Origin: Prevotella sp.
GTDB lineage: Bacteria > Bacteroidota > Bacteroidia > Bacteroidales > Bacteroidaceae
Length of the DNA: 64,000 bases
Direction of reading: 5' to 3'
Assembly (NCBI GenBank): GCA_017615355.1
Contig: JAGAAJ010000040.1
Coordinates: 1 to 64,000, forward strand
This document shows positions 33,401 through 43,800 of this stretch, piece after piece. How positions within the stretch are numbered: position 1 is the first letter of the stretch; each line of letters starts with the position of its first letter. A program made the position numbers and the translations under genes. The notes under the pieces were generated by a model that made no database searches, was not told the origin of the DNA, and saw only the letters and a program-made list of their open reading frames with translations.

Positions 33401-36400
33401 CATCGCAGCCCTCAACACCATGAGTAAAAAAGGCGCAGATGAAAGGTGGAACAACTTAGACCCTACGGGTATCATTATCCACAACGCCGTGTTTGCCGGT
33501 GGTAACACCCCGTCAGGTAAGTCGGTCACCAATGCCAACGTCGCCTCAGTATTTGGCAATGCCACAGCCTCTATCCACGACATCTACCACCGTGATATGA
33601 TTACGCTGGGCACCCGCCATCAGGGTGGTCTTTACGGCGATGGTAACCTGACGCTGGTCGACGGCTACCGCGAGCTAAACATCACCAACTACGGTACGGA
33701 CTACTATGCCATCAAGGAAAACCAGGAAATCAGTCTCACAGATTATTATAAACTTCCCGACCGCGAAGCCGCCTATTATGAGCTGAGATACAAATGTGTA
33801 GAAAACTGTACGGACAAAGAGGGAACCAACTACAAGAAATCCACGACTGAAGGCGGTGTCGCTACCAAGGCCTCTACTATTACTGCGGACGAGATGCTGA
33901 CTATGTTCCTCAGGGAAAAGAAAGTTAATGGCGTGATTCAGTACGTAGAGGGCACTCAGACACCTATCATGGAGTCTATCCAGTGTGCCTATCCGGCTGG
34001 TAGTACTACATTGTTTGATGTCCTCGTATATGACAATACAAAACACGAATGGAAGCCCAACACCAAGGCTGATGGTACGGCCTATTTCTGGGTAGAAAAT
34101 GGTGTGCTACCCATGTATGCCGGTCGTTTGCTGAACAGTATCCAGCGTGCCGATTTCTGCGGTGTATGGGGCAGTCGTATGGTGTTGCAGGGAGCACGCG
34201 ACCGTGTGACCGACGAGGTCACTTCAACCAACTACACCATCAACCGTGTACGTGAGGTATCGCTGAACAAGAAACATTCAGTTATCTCCTCAGATACAGG
34301 TGATGCTGCCATGCACGGCAACTACTTCGGCATCTATAGCATTGTGAACTATCTGGGTGCCTTGACCAGCGATGTGGACTTCGGCGATGATATTGCCAAC
34401 ACATATGATAGCACCAAACAGGAATGGCTGTATGATGTCCGTACCACTGATAACGACAACCATGAGGTCTATGATCCTGACCTTGACCCCTCAGGAGCTA
34501 CGATTACGTTAAAAGATAACCTTAGTGAAGCTGACAAGACTGCAGCCTTGACTGCTGCCGATAAAATTGACGGAGTCACAGTTAGTGGTGAAACTATCAC
34601 CGTATCTTCCACAGAAACAACTACAGCAGTCGAGGCTTTGTATAAGCTGCGTTCTGTGCCTAATATTGAAATCACGGCAACCAAGCTCACCAACCAGACT
34701 TTCTACGAATGGAAGAAAATACACCGCGATGAGCGCAAGCGCAACAATGGTAACAGCCACAACAAGGTGGCATTGGCCTCCGGTGTCTATCTGGAGCTGA
34801 CCACTGAGGAGAGCACAGGCAACAGCCTGAATGAGAAGGTGTGGGGCCCCATCACAGGTGTTGTAGAGCTTGACCTGATCAATGTGTCACCTGGTATTGG
34901 CGGTGGTTTCGTCTATGCCAAGAATGTGCATGGTGTGCGCAGGAAGACTGGCTATAAGAACACGACGCTGACAGCTTTGAACAACGGTGCCGTCACCAAA
35001 TGGGATTACATCTACAATCCGCCTGATCACCTTGAGAATGAAAGTCTTCTTTCAGAAAACGACAAGAAAGAATGGCAGACCTCCGGTAACTTTGTGCACA
35101 GCACGCAGACCATTATCGACGACTGCTACAACATCAGCAACAGGTATGCGGGTGACGACGCCGTACCTGCACACTACTGGTACATCAAGGGTTCTGTCTA
35201 TGTCTACGACCAGTATATCTCGGCCTATACCGGTTCGTCCAACGCGTTCAGCGAGACCGTGGATATGCCGCTGACCATCACTGCCGCTTCACATGGCAGC
35301 ATGAAGCTGCTCGATGTGAAGCCCAACCGCTATGCCTACTACTCTGCACCAGGCGTGAAGCTAACGACAGACAAGAAGATTGTCATCAACGACGTGGAAT
35401 ACAAGCTGAACGACCCCATCAGCTACTGGGATTGGTACCTACTGCCGGCATCAGAGCGTGCATTGTTTATCGAGAACACCTATGTAAACTGCGTTGCGGT
35501 GAACATAGACAATGCAACAGAGGGGGGCGAACCGATCGTATACGAGCCCGGCACCTACGTCATGAACGAAAGTGATTATCAGAGCTTTGGCAACCATACA
35601 TACACGAATGCCGAGGGTGAAACCATTCTGGATGCCGACAAGAATCCTGCTACCACCAGCTACATCTTCCGTCCTTCGAACAATCTGGGTCACGACACCG
35701 GCTATATCCTCACCTATCAGGTGAATAACCCCGCAGCCTGGGATACCTGGTACACGCCGAAGAATGAGGATTCCTATACATATAAGATTACCAAGAAGGA
35801 ATATAATGACACCAAGCACCCCGTTAACAAAGACGATTATGAAGACGGACCCACCTACTGTCTTGACGTGACTAAACTCAATGAAGGTCAAGCCAGTGCA
35901 GTCCTCGGTCAAAACGCTTACAAGGTTGGCGACCTCATTCCGCAGAACATAGAAACAAATTATCCTTATAAGAATAACAAGCCAGATGGTCAGGCTACAT
36001 TTGAACGAGCCTATATCGTCACAGATGATGCGACCATCGAAGAAACTACCACGACTGAAAATGGTACGGTTACGACCAACCGTCACCTCAATCCTGGTGC
36101 AGCCATTCCTGCGTCGAAGACAACAGGAATTACGGACAAAGTAGATGAGGCATTTATCTGTACCAAGACCATCCAGATCACCAAGACCGACCTCATCTAT
36201 AAGGATACCAAGATGACGGAGAAACAGATGAATGATGACTATATCACTCCTCTATACACAGAGATCAGAAAGATACTGCCCACTGAAAAGATTGATGACG
36301 CCAGGTTGAAAGCCATCCGAAGCATTGAGGATTTGACAGAAGCAGAGCAAACTTCCCTTAGCCTCACAGATGATCAAAAGACGGCGCTGAAGCCGTTACT

Positions 36401-39400
36401 GTCACTGAAGAACAACTATAGCGACTATCTGGTGGCCGCCTACTATTGTACTGCGGAAGGAAAATATGGCGGACGAGAATATAAGAAGGGCCAAAACTAT
36501 CGTGGTCTGGAGGCCTGGAGCTCTATGTCTGAGGACGACCGCAACATGTTCGTCTTCAACTACGATGCCCTTGACCTGCTTATTGATAAGAATTATGGCG
36601 GAGCCGAAGGCAAGAAGTACCAGTATGACGGTGAGGGCTATACGACCAAGACTCATGCTATGGAGAACTTGGCCCAATACTCCCTTGAGCGGACATTGAA
36701 TTACACAGCAACTTACAAAGGCAGTGATACCGGAACATACAATACCATCACATTACAGAATGGTAAGGAATACGATGGTGAAGATTATGAGAAACTTCCC
36801 AATGAGCAACGCCACTATGTAGCCATCCATGTGAAGGACGGTAATCAGGTGACTGAGACAACTGGTGAGGGAGAAGGAGCCGTTACCACTTACTACAAGG
36901 TATATGTGGTAAACCAGTCCTTCCAGATTGGCAGCACTCCTTACGCCATCGGTTCAACCATCAGTCAGGAGACATATTTAGGATTGTCTGACAATAGCAA
37001 TATTACCGTGTTAACCTTCCCGACCAGTGAGGCGAACAACACCTACTACTATTGTCGAGAGAGCTATAAGGTGGGATACAACGGTAACGGTACAGAGGTA
37101 ACCAATGAGGGTGCTAATTTCGGAACTAAAGGCTACGATGCTGATGGCAACAAAGTTACTATCGCGACCGTAGCATATACGAATACCACAGATTCCGTGC
37201 CCATCGGCTTACTCATCGACGAATCGACTTACAGTACCCTTAAAGACAATAACAAACAGAAGGACTTCACCTTCCACGGTTCTTCTCCCATGGAGACCAG
37301 TACGTTGTATGTGAGCAACGAGAGCGATATCTACGACCTGTCGAAGGACAAGATCATCACTGTCATCTATCAGTACGACTATGATGAGAGCGATGTATCC
37401 GGCAATGTGACGCCCGTCAGCGAGCGCCATGTGCTGAACATCCACATCAAGTTCGAAAGCGGTGTGCCTACCATCGATGACATCACCCCGCCCGATATCA
37501 TCCTGCCTGGTTATTCCATCGATCTGGGAGAGCCGGCTGTAAAGCCTGGTGCCTACGAGGTGACGGGCGGCGGCTGGGAGCTGTTTGAGAACTCGCGTGA
37601 TGCCGAGAGCCATTCCAACGGTACGGACTACGACCCGACCTCCGACCTACTCTACTGGTATCAGCACGAATGGTATGTGGCCTACTATGCCAAGACCTAC
37701 CTGGGCCGCTCCTATTCGAATGCCGTGCCCATAAGAGTGGCCAACTACCACGACCTGGCCGAGGTGATGTCGGATGCCAACAAGACGCATCACATGTACA
37801 TCGACCATGCCGGCGTGAAGCGTGCCTCGAAGATCTATATCAAAGACTACAGCGGCACTGACCAAAACGGCCTCGACCTGCTGAAGGACCTGTTCGACCT
37901 AAGTCTGGTAGCACGTACTTACGATGAAAAGGGTAATCCTATTCCCATCGCTTCGGACAAGCTGAAAGGCCATGTTCCTATGGAGAGCCGTGTAGAGGGT
38001 TGTTCCAACCTGGAGTTCTTCATGCGCACGGATATCGACCATTCTCCGGTCACGAAGACCAACCCGGCATACGACCCAGAGAACCCGGGAGATACGCCTG
38101 CAACTATCACGACAGGCTACTGGACGCCCATTGCCTCAGGAGCAACCGACAAATGCTTCGATGGCACGTTCCACGGCGACGGCCATACCATTAGCGGCCT
38201 CACTCCCAACCTGTCGGCAAGCACACTTGCAGAAAAGACAGGCTCACTGTTCGGCAAACTCTGCGGTTCGGTTTACAACCTTGGCGTACAAGGTTCGTTT
38301 AATGGCGCCGGCATAGCCGACACTGGCGACGGATACGTGGAGAGCTGCTGGGTGAAGAGCACCAACACCACTCCTTTGGAATCCAAGCCGTATGCTGTCT
38401 TCGGTAATCCTACCGACGAAACAGACGGAGTCTATCAGGTCGTCAACTCCTACTTCTGGAATGGTAATAAGGGCCTCTATCAAGTCGCTGGCGACGAACC
38501 CGACGTTGATGACGATAAGGAAACCATCACCTCTGGCGGCGTACGTGGCAAGGCTACGGCAAAGTCTAGCAAGGCCTTCTACAATGGTGAGCTGGCCTAC
38601 GACCTGAACAACTTCTATCTCCATAAGCGCTACGCCAACGAGAAGGGAACTGTGGTTGAGAACAACACGAACGACCGCTACCTGACGTTAGGTAACAACA
38701 ACGAGTTAGCCATTCAGCCCTTTAAGGCCTACGCTGATCGTCCCGACCTCTGCTCGTCAGGTTACATCTATACCATAAGCGGTAGTAACAAGAAGGATAC
38801 GCTCACGTACGTCGAGAGCCGCTATGCCAACGAGGACTTCCGCTATGCCGGAGGCACTATCCCGAGCTCAAAGGATGATCGCTACTACACAGAAACTGTC
38901 AAGGATAAGGACGGCAACGACGTGGAGGAAAGCGGCTACTATCCCATTTGGCCCGATGACTACATTTTCTTCGGACAGAAGCTGACCTACGGCTACTCGG
39001 CAACGGAAGCACACCAAGACGTGCCGACGGCTATTGCAAAGACCAACGGACGCCTGGCTCAGGACGAAAGCGCCAACCGCGTCTACCGTGCACCGGCCTA
39101 CTATCGCTCGAAGGAGATGGGCGTGGCCCACTTCAACCCCAATGTCTACCTGGCACAGCGGAAGAGCACACAGAAGGACGGCAAGGTGAAGCCCGAGTAT
39201 CCCGACACGCTGGCCTATCCCGGCATGACCGCCATCGACTTCGCAGGACATAATGGGGCCAATGTGGCCAATGGGACATTTGGATTAGGAACACCCGCGG
39301 GAACCAAGTGGTTCTACCTTCCCCTCCTTGACGACGACGGCCTTCAGAGCATCGTCAACTGTGACGAGACGCAGAACCTGCTGGTCTATGCACCTCTGTC

Positions 39401-40811
39401 ATCGGCCACCAAGTCTAACGAATATGCCAACGAGAAGACCTGTGCCGTGCTGAACAGAGACATAACAGATCCCGAATACAACAGCTACTACAATAATGCG
39501 GATGGCTATCGCATCGTTGGAGAAGCCGACATCTCATCCCTCCAGGGACACCTCGTGCAGGCTACGTTGACCAATGGAGAGCTCACCGCCACCAACGACC
39601 ACCTGCTGGTGGACAAGCAGGACTTCAATGCTCCTATCGGCTATAGGTTCACTTCAGGCAAACGCATGTGGTACCAGCGCGATCCTGGCGACGACGAGTA
39701 TGTGACGCCCGAATGGACAGGCACACCTGCTGTACGCAGCACCAAGGGCTGGCAGGGCATCAGCCTGCCGTTCACAGCCGAGCTAGTGACCACCCACCAG
39801 AAGGGTGAGATCACCCACTTCTACAGCGGCAGCGAGACCAGCAAGAACAGCGATAAGAAGATTGGTCACGAATACTGGCTACGTTACTATAAGGATATTA
39901 ACGTTAACGAAAACGAAAACCAAAACGAAAACGTGGCTAAGGCCAACTTCACCTATCCCGATGCCACAGCGGGTGATAAAAACTACACCAACACCTTCCT
40001 GTGGGACTACTACTATAGCAAGGGTGCAACCGTCTCTGGCAACGCCGGTCCCGACAAAAACAATGACACGTATCAGACCTATTATAAGAAGTCGCATAAG
40101 CATGAGGACTACCCGCTGCTGGAAGGCAAGACGCCGTATATCATCGGTTTCCCGGGCCAAACCTACTATGAGTTTGACCTGAGCGGTAACTTCGTGGCAC
40201 AGAATACCAAAAACGACATCAGTAGGCTGGACAAACAGACCATCACATTTGCCTCGAACACGGGCATCAGCATCGGTGTGAGCGACGATGAAATGGGCGG
40301 TGTGAAGAAGGCCTATAACGGAAAGGATTACATCTTCAAGCCCAGCTACATGAATGAGGAGCTGCCGACGGGCACCTTCGTGTTGAACAGCGACGGCAAT
40401 GCCTACACCCAGCTGAGTGAAACAGAAACCACGAACACCACCAACAAGGTGAAGGCGTCGCAGTATGCCTTCCGTCCGTACTTCGTGGCAACAGCATCGA
40501 CTACAGGAGGCTCGCGTGTCACCCGCAGCATCATCTTCTCTAATGATGTGAGCGACCTCGGCAAGGATCAAGACCAGCGCAACGCCGATCAGTCTGGCAC
40601 TCTCAATGCCCGCGCCGGTCGCCGTCTCATCACCGTCAGCTCGACGATGAGTGAGGCCGTCAGCGTCCGCATCCTCAACACCGCCGGACAGACCCTCGCT
40701 GAATTCAACATCCAGCCGGGCGAAACCGTCGAGACGCGTGTCAACATCTCCGGCGTCTACGTCATCCAGTCAGCCGATGGCCACTACACCAAGAAACTGT
40801 CAGTAAGATAA
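27477..40811 (+). CDS. Giant secreted YGGG-repeat protein with type IX secretion signal (4444 aa)
   Basis: Unrecognised as a named family. A signal peptide (ITTMILMLLCTIAAQAQ) is followed by about 2000 residues with more than 30 rungs of the form (V/I/A)(Y/F)GG(G/N/S), such as NVYGGGNKGKV, spaced by beta-rich stretches (VTVKAV, VVININED). This predicts a long beta-solenoid (inference). From about residue 2020 the sequence changes to large beta-rich modules, with a second repeat (Y..G..I....Y..L....R..F) between about 33720 and 37300. A GLUG-like segment (CFDGTFHGDGHTISGL) follows near 38155, then a pre-C-terminal region. The last roughly 75 residues (SVRILNTAGQTLAEFN ... GVYVIQSADGHYTKKLSVR) look like a type A Por secretion sorting domain. 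It should therefore be exported by type IX secretion and held on the surface. In frame throughout. Confidence 0.85.
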   Translation: MRKTITTMILMLLCTIAAQAQIVIGGNVYGGGNKGKVAGNTNVTVKAVDEVNNVFGGARMANVGGHAYVHIDGEDATGDILIPNVFGGNDIAGTIGSSTVPVATYYTEEEATAYNTEHGLSSGDPGSKSKGDLKESGLTDVLTGSETKESNPEKNAIDDSWNAFVRTSRSVKNGKEDKWLLVGNLYGGGNGEYYYDKKEEYVEGTGETAVTKVKYDVYLLPQKDGDKPIATISVEKGKDYLPVLGKTYLELKGGELAHVYGGGNNATVTENTTISINNESDVCQKYVDALAATIGITSDALFKTMSEKFGINTFQTNLTNLAFNHARVFGGNNKADMAIRPTWNLQQGVIRDLYSGGNEGRMTSSTGLLLEIDPITANKDKLVVENVYGGCRRSDVRPLDASGADISPGNPEGYNFPTGLSARTLVRGGKIKNVYGGNDISGTVYGGNAVGIYTNVSGDVYGGGNGSYAYTDNPTLGAMDIYKDFYYNPDQVWKDAGFTSVDEMLVKAGYTSTEINSWSVDKRNQLISAISLNKFRPNAEQVSIRLKGYPSTQGRPDYTIIHRGVYCGGNSASMDSKKNNPLMEIKFGSYVIADSVFLGNNGEKMIDPNILKLYAKYVDDKGDVKEVGTEGCHDYSTLNLKDDAIFAEYMEGVVMTKQPDVVFDGDVQSDKEEDKYIENSSYVGSFFCGGNVGSMAIPGNNSYSVSHGLNIFDKFVGGCNDADILEGEFNAAYEGGVLGAKDERGDITSNTNFYTNEGTEEGSIKDRLEINLENLTITPLRWQEDENGEETKLVWNTNKWSEEDNKFIPLDENEDVNDKTRLLGGNVYGGCFNSGHVNGNVVININEDVLKRDEVFGSESNGVNGNPPSGVVLESQRSDVMAVALSVFGAGYGEETEIWGSTTVNLNKGYVFQIFGGGQEGVVGKKNSEGKYVFDERYSSTVNLSGRPTATSSTGKVDDLAETEFIYGGGNEGDVCGNTYVNLGSGRVYDAFGGASDADILGHAETYIGRQPNGSPGTYKDGFPWIQDIVYGGNDFGGTIHSKGDFTDRVRVKTGTDAFDVLGKVHKYDATSNTADVLQANAYVEYLQGRVDSIFGGSYGYYDYTLDKFKDEDGNAPNMPSLESTFVNIRPNKVNNTYNQILGVFGGGTGWPGNRDGDLCQNRSYVLIDIPDNLTKFQTMEVFGAGSYNGLGMKSRYDATTGNTYDADNHVIDDLDNVSAIIDLVRGKVGAAYGGSYKEGVTRRTMVNVPRGSTINIGSIFGGAYGNDLLAPCDVYEAHVNYSSADALLIYSPNNELSKGAIYGGNNTCRRTLYGFIDIDAPVRQQHPDYGITRGKVYGAGYGPMTWSEYTEVNLNKKPDGVEGDYTGAEVFEVYGGAQEGEVLNAESATVFMNQYLNAEDPNFPSYLKDLFNERGYNADVWARIIWPDAWTLGKGYYTPYNENGVFAAGNFNDYVTNTATNLSNPMVRVAEMDDRDYSDTRNKAANRNRYNTNVIINEGAYVANYAYGGGLGDSNQGTGDVYGTTYIALLGGTVNKDLYAAGTSGVVYDFYNSNEFIASSNAYIKGGTARNVYGGGWEGSVGKHTKINAGLEVAAGISDSPDDDILGETHVIIGDIGGTSFTDGIPAIQRNAYGGGEGGAVYGTANITINNGYIGYAHLLANQKFDDEGKTVAADASEGLTERYVEKIIDETYKDKETNKFIPNRNLEAAGCVFGGGYVDNSSVDMTNVQIYGGNIRNSVFGGGEVAAIGRGTIEQTTSGEDIIRTLSGLYRPGKTHLEMYGGKVNRNVFGGGRGYDNLGKYGKLHADGCVFGQTEVHIHGGEIGSAARMDYGDGNVFGGGDIGYVYSAFEENGTFYKGVKIGERYGTDAHQGYYFKHKWEGVAENDFIMDGTENIFTEDCKVLVEPHCKSSADLSFTGITYAQGEKLASIDWEYLKANRTTYASQFANIDSVKMTAINGITFDRSYPAGSYVPIAALNTMSKKGADERWNNLDPTGIIIHNAVFAGGNTPSGKSVTNANVASVFGNATASIHDIYHRDMITLGTRHQGGLYGDGNLTLVDGYRELNITNYGTDYYAIKENQEISLTDYYKLPDREAAYYELRYKCVENCTDKEGTNYKKSTTEGGVATKASTITADEMLTMFLREKKVNGVIQYVEGTQTPIMESIQCAYPAGSTTLFDVLVYDNTKHEWKPNTKADGTAYFWVENGVLPMYAGRLLNSIQRADFCGVWGSRMVLQGARDRVTDEVTSTNYTINRVREVSLNKKHSVISSDTGDAAMHGNYFGIYSIVNYLGALTSDVDFGDDIANTYDSTKQEWLYDVRTTDNDNHEVYDPDLDPSGATITLKDNLSEADKTAALTAADKIDGVTVSGETITVSSTETTTAVEALYKLRSVPNIEITATKLTNQTFYEWKKIHRDERKRNNGNSHNKVALASGVYLELTTEESTGNSLNEKVWGPITGVVELDLINVSPGIGGGFVYAKNVHGVRRKTGYKNTTLTALNNGAVTKWDYIYNPPDHLENESLLSENDKKEWQTSGNFVHSTQTIIDDCYNISNRYAGDDAVPAHYWYIKGSVYVYDQYISAYTGSSNAFSETVDMPLTITAASHGSMKLLDVKPNRYAYYSAPGVKLTTDKKIVINDVEYKLNDPISYWDWYLLPASERALFIENTYVNCVAVNIDNATEGGEPIVYEPGTYVMNESDYQSFGNHTYTNAEGETILDADKNPATTSYIFRPSNNLGHDTGYILTYQVNNPAAWDTWYTPKNEDSYTYKITKKEYNDTKHPVNKDDYEDGPTYCLDVTKLNEGQASAVLGQNAYKVGDLIPQNIETNYPYKNNKPDGQATFERAYIVTDDATIEETTTTENGTVTTNRHLNPGAAIPASKTTGITDKVDEAFICTKTIQITKTDLIYKDTKMTEKQMNDDYITPLYTEIRKILPTEKIDDARLKAIRSIEDLTEAEQTSLSLTDDQKTALKPLLSLKNNYSDYLVAAYYCTAEGKYGGREYKKGQNYRGLEAWSSMSEDDRNMFVFNYDALDLLIDKNYGGAEGKKYQYDGEGYTTKTHAMENLAQYSLERTLNYTATYKGSDTGTYNTITLQNGKEYDGEDYEKLPNEQRHYVAIHVKDGNQVTETTGEGEGAVTTYYKVYVVNQSFQIGSTPYAIGSTISQETYLGLSDNSNITVLTFPTSEANNTYYYCRESYKVGYNGNGTEVTNEGANFGTKGYDADGNKVTIATVAYTNTTDSVPIGLLIDESTYSTLKDNNKQKDFTFHGSSPMETSTLYVSNESDIYDLSKDKIITVIYQYDYDESDVSGNVTPVSERHVLNIHIKFESGVPTIDDITPPDIILPGYSIDLGEPAVKPGAYEVTGGGWELFENSRDAESHSNGTDYDPTSDLLYWYQHEWYVAYYAKTYLGRSYSNAVPIRVANYHDLAEVMSDANKTHHMYIDHAGVKRASKIYIKDYSGTDQNGLDLLKDLFDLSLVARTYDEKGNPIPIASDKLKGHVPMESRVEGCSNLEFFMRTDIDHSPVTKTNPAYDPENPGDTPATITTGYWTPIASGATDKCFDGTFHGDGHTISGLTPNLSASTLAEKTGSLFGKLCGSVYNLGVQGSFNGAGIADTGDGYVESCWVKSTNTTPLESKPYAVFGNPTDETDGVYQVVNSYFWNGNKGLYQVAGDEPDVDDDKETITSGGVRGKATAKSSKAFYNGELAYDLNNFYLHKRYANEKGTVVENNTNDRYLTLGNNNELAIQPFKAYADRPDLCSSGYIYTISGSNKKDTLTYVESRYANEDFRYAGGTIPSSKDDRYYTETVKDKDGNDVEESGYYPIWPDDYIFFGQKLTYGYSATEAHQDVPTAIAKTNGRLAQDESANRVYRAPAYYRSKEMGVAHFNPNVYLAQRKSTQKDGKVKPEYPDTLAYPGMTAIDFAGHNGANVANGTFGLGTPAGTKWFYLPLLDDDGLQSIVNCDETQNLLVYAPLSSATKSNEYANEKTCAVLNRDITDPEYNSYYNNADGYRIVGEADISSLQGHLVQATLTNGELTATNDHLLVDKQDFNAPIGYRFTSGKRMWYQRDPGDDEYVTPEWTGTPAVRSTKGWQGISLPFTAELVTTHQKGEITHFYSGSETSKNSDKKIGHEYWLRYYKDINVNENENQNENVAKANFTYPDATAGDKNYTNTFLWDYYYSKGATVSGNAGPDKNNDTYQTYYKKSHKHEDYPLLEGKTPYIIGFPGQTYYEFDLSGNFVAQNTKNDISRLDKQTITFASNTGISIGVSDDEMGGVKKAYNGKDYIFKPSYMNEELPTGTFVLNSDGNAYTQLSETETTNTTNKVKASQYAFRPYFVATASTTGGSRVTRSIIFSNDVSDLGKDQDQRNADQSGTLNARAGRRLITVSSTMSEAVSVRILNTAGQTLAEFNIQPGETVETRVNISGVYVIQSADGHYTKKLSVR
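39252..39278. repeat. Three 9-bp units inside the first giant gene
   Basis: AATGGGGCC, AATGTGGCC and AATGGGACA encode NGANVANGT. They are the same 9-bp family as in hemW, the DUF3575 gene and fimbrillin-like copy 3. Confidence 0.75.
39900..39933. repeat. 6-bp AACGAA-type repeat inside the first giant gene
   Basis: A run of AACGTT/AACGAA/AACCAA/AACGAA units encodes NVNENENQNENV. It resembles the ATAACG-type spacer repeat upstream of the same gene. Confidence 0.7.
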
Positions 40812-40857
40812 TAAAGCACACGGCGGTTCACCCGCTAGAACAAAGAATAAAAAAGAA

Positions 40858-43800
40858 ATGAAACGCGATATGAACGGAAAGCTCCTGATTCTGATGGCAA
40901 TGATAACCCTCGGAAGCATCGGGGCATGGGGACAAAATCTTCCAACGCTCTCAACGGAGAGCAGCAGGACTTATTACCATATCAATGTGGCCAAGAACTC
41001 AGCAGCAGCATCTTATCGATCCGATTACTATATCTCACCAACATCCCCAAATGTTTCTGTGAAAAAAGCATCAAGCGATGAGGAGAAATGGTATCTCGTG
41101 GATGCACAAGAATCTGTGCCGCCCGAGGTCTCATTTATGCAGAGCTATTTGATTCACTATTGTTATATTGTCAATGCCAAAAGCGGTCAATACCTTTATT
41201 ATACGGGTACTAGCACAAAGGGAAGCCAGCCAAATATCGTTGTTATGAAAGCCCGAGATGCGGCTGATGCAGAACCTGACCGGTTCAAATTCGGAATCGT
41301 AAAATCCGGTAACGGGTCTACTACTAACTACTTGATTTATCCAAAGATCTTAGGCGATAACAACATATCATCCTTTAAAGGGAAAAAATACTCTGATGTC
41401 CTTTGGCTTCAAGGAAGTTATAGCACTGATGCTTATTTGTCCATCAATGCGGGTAACAATTGGGCCTCACAGTGGAATTTTCTTGCAGCGACTGCCCCTA
41501 CCGAAGCCCCTACCATCGCTAATACAGATGGAACTATCACCATTACCTGTGGAACTTCAGGAGCCCAAATATATTATACGACCGATGGAAGTTCTCCCTC
41601 CAACAGCAGTACTTCTTACTCGTCCTTCTCTCTCGGTTACGACACAGAGATCATCAAGGCCATTGCCTACCAGTCTACCGGTGACTACGCCTCGGCAATA
41701 ACCGCCTATCACGTGCCGAGATGTGCCACCCCCGAAATCACCTATACAGAGACCAATATCACTATCACTTGTGAAACTGAAGGTGCCACAATCTATTACA
41801 CCACCGATGGCAGCGATCCCGTTATCGGTTCCTCGTCTACATACAGCAGCGCCATCACTCGAGGCAGCATCTCTAGTGTCAAAGCCATTGCCGTTAAGGC
41901 AGGTTATTGTAAATCCTATCTCACGGCATGTTCACTTGCTTCTATTCCTCTTTCTGGAAGCGGTACAGCAGAATCACCCTATCTGATTGAATCCGACACA
42001 GATTTTGCCAACTTCGCAACCTATCTTGCAAGCAACACCAATGGTGCGCACTTTAGGATTACAGCAGACATTAATGCCAGCGGTGTAAGTCAGATCAACA
42101 CCTTTACTGGAACTCTTGAGGGTTCATTTGATACCAATGGTAATTATCATACCATCAGCGGCCTCTCACATGCCCTGTTTAATCGACTCGACGGTGGTAC
42201 GGTCAACGGTATCATTCTCGAGAATGTGTCTATCTCTGGTAGCACATATACCGGAGCCATCTGTAATGAAGCTATTGGTGCTTCACGCATCTACAACTGC
42301 GGCGTGTTGAGCGGGTCTGTCAGCGGTGGCAACTATGTTGGCGGTCTGGTAGGCCTTCTTGACGGCACCTCGCGCGTCATCAACTGTTATAGCTTTGCTA
42401 ATATCACGGGTGGCTCAACCAAAGCTGGTATTGTGGGCTATAACAACTATGCTTCTAAATATGGCATGACAGATAATGTCAGCAATATTCGCACCATGGT
42501 GATGAACTGTATGTTCTATGGTGATATTTCTTCAGGCGGAGTTATTTATCCCATCTATGGTGGATTGGAAATCAGCAATGAGGACGACAGTAGGCTGAAC
42601 AACTACAACTATTTCCGGTTCGACGCTCCCTTCAGCAAAAACAGACTTATCACGAATGACAGATACAATCGTGCTTTGGCTGCTGAGGATCGCTATCTGG
42701 TGCGCTTCGAGTTCTATCGTTATCTGTTGAATTCCAACCGCGAGCTGGCTGCTTATTATGTAGGTGCTACTTTACCAGATCATACAGGTGGTGAGAAACG
42801 TTATGACAAGAGCCAGATGGCGAAGTGGGTGCTGGACAAGAGCATAGCTCCTTATCCCATTCTGAAAAAGCAGGATTTCTATCACTCGGTGGTGAACTAT
42901 GACCCAGAGAACACCTATGATGCATCAACTGGTCAGATGGTAAGCCGTAGTAATGTGACCGAACGTAACAAAGGTAAGGATCTGGGAGAACTGACGGTGA
43001 ACATCAGCCTCGGCACGGGTGCGCCATCTGGTGCCGCCATCAGATCTGGTAAGTCACAGATTACCCTCCAACGTACGGATAAGGACTACGACAATTACAA
43101 CTTCAATTACGACAAGGTGCAGCTGCCCTATTACAACGAAGTGGGAACAGGCAACTGCACAAAGAACAAAGTCGTAACGGGTTGGAAGATAACAAGTATC
43201 ACAGCTACGGGTGAAGGTGCCGCGACGGAAGGCACTTTCACAAGTTCCGACACATGGGACGGCTACAATTTTGCTGACCGTTCACATTATGCCAAAGACC
43301 TTTATTCACAGAGTGGTCGCGTATTCTCACAGGGCGCCTATTTCGATGTGCCTGATGGTGTCACCAAGATTTCCATTGAACCCTACTGGGGCACGGCGGC
43401 CTATTTGGCAGATGCCTATTATGACAGCTATGGATATAATACATCTCAAGGTGTAACTGATTTCGGCCAACATTATAAGAATAACACCAATTATAGCATT
43501 AACGGTGACAATCAAAAAGTCTATACCGGATTCAACTACGCTTTGAACACGTTATCTTCTACTGGGACAGTCTATGATAATGCTATCGTGCTGGTGGGTA
43601 ACTATCACCAGAAGGGTAAGCCATCAGAAGGAGCAAAGCCCTTCACCATCATGTCTGCAGACTTAGATGAGGACAACGAACCCGACTACTGTTTCATTTA
43701 CAACTCTGGTAAACAGGAAAAATTATCCCCCATTCGTTTTGACTTTGTCAACGTCCCCGGTACCGCTATGGCGCATAAACAAGCTCCTAAAGATGCCAAC

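Noticed and set aside
40812..40857. The two giants as one gene split by a frameshift
   Set aside because: The first ends with a complete sorting domain and stop; the second begins with its own A-rich leader and signal peptide.
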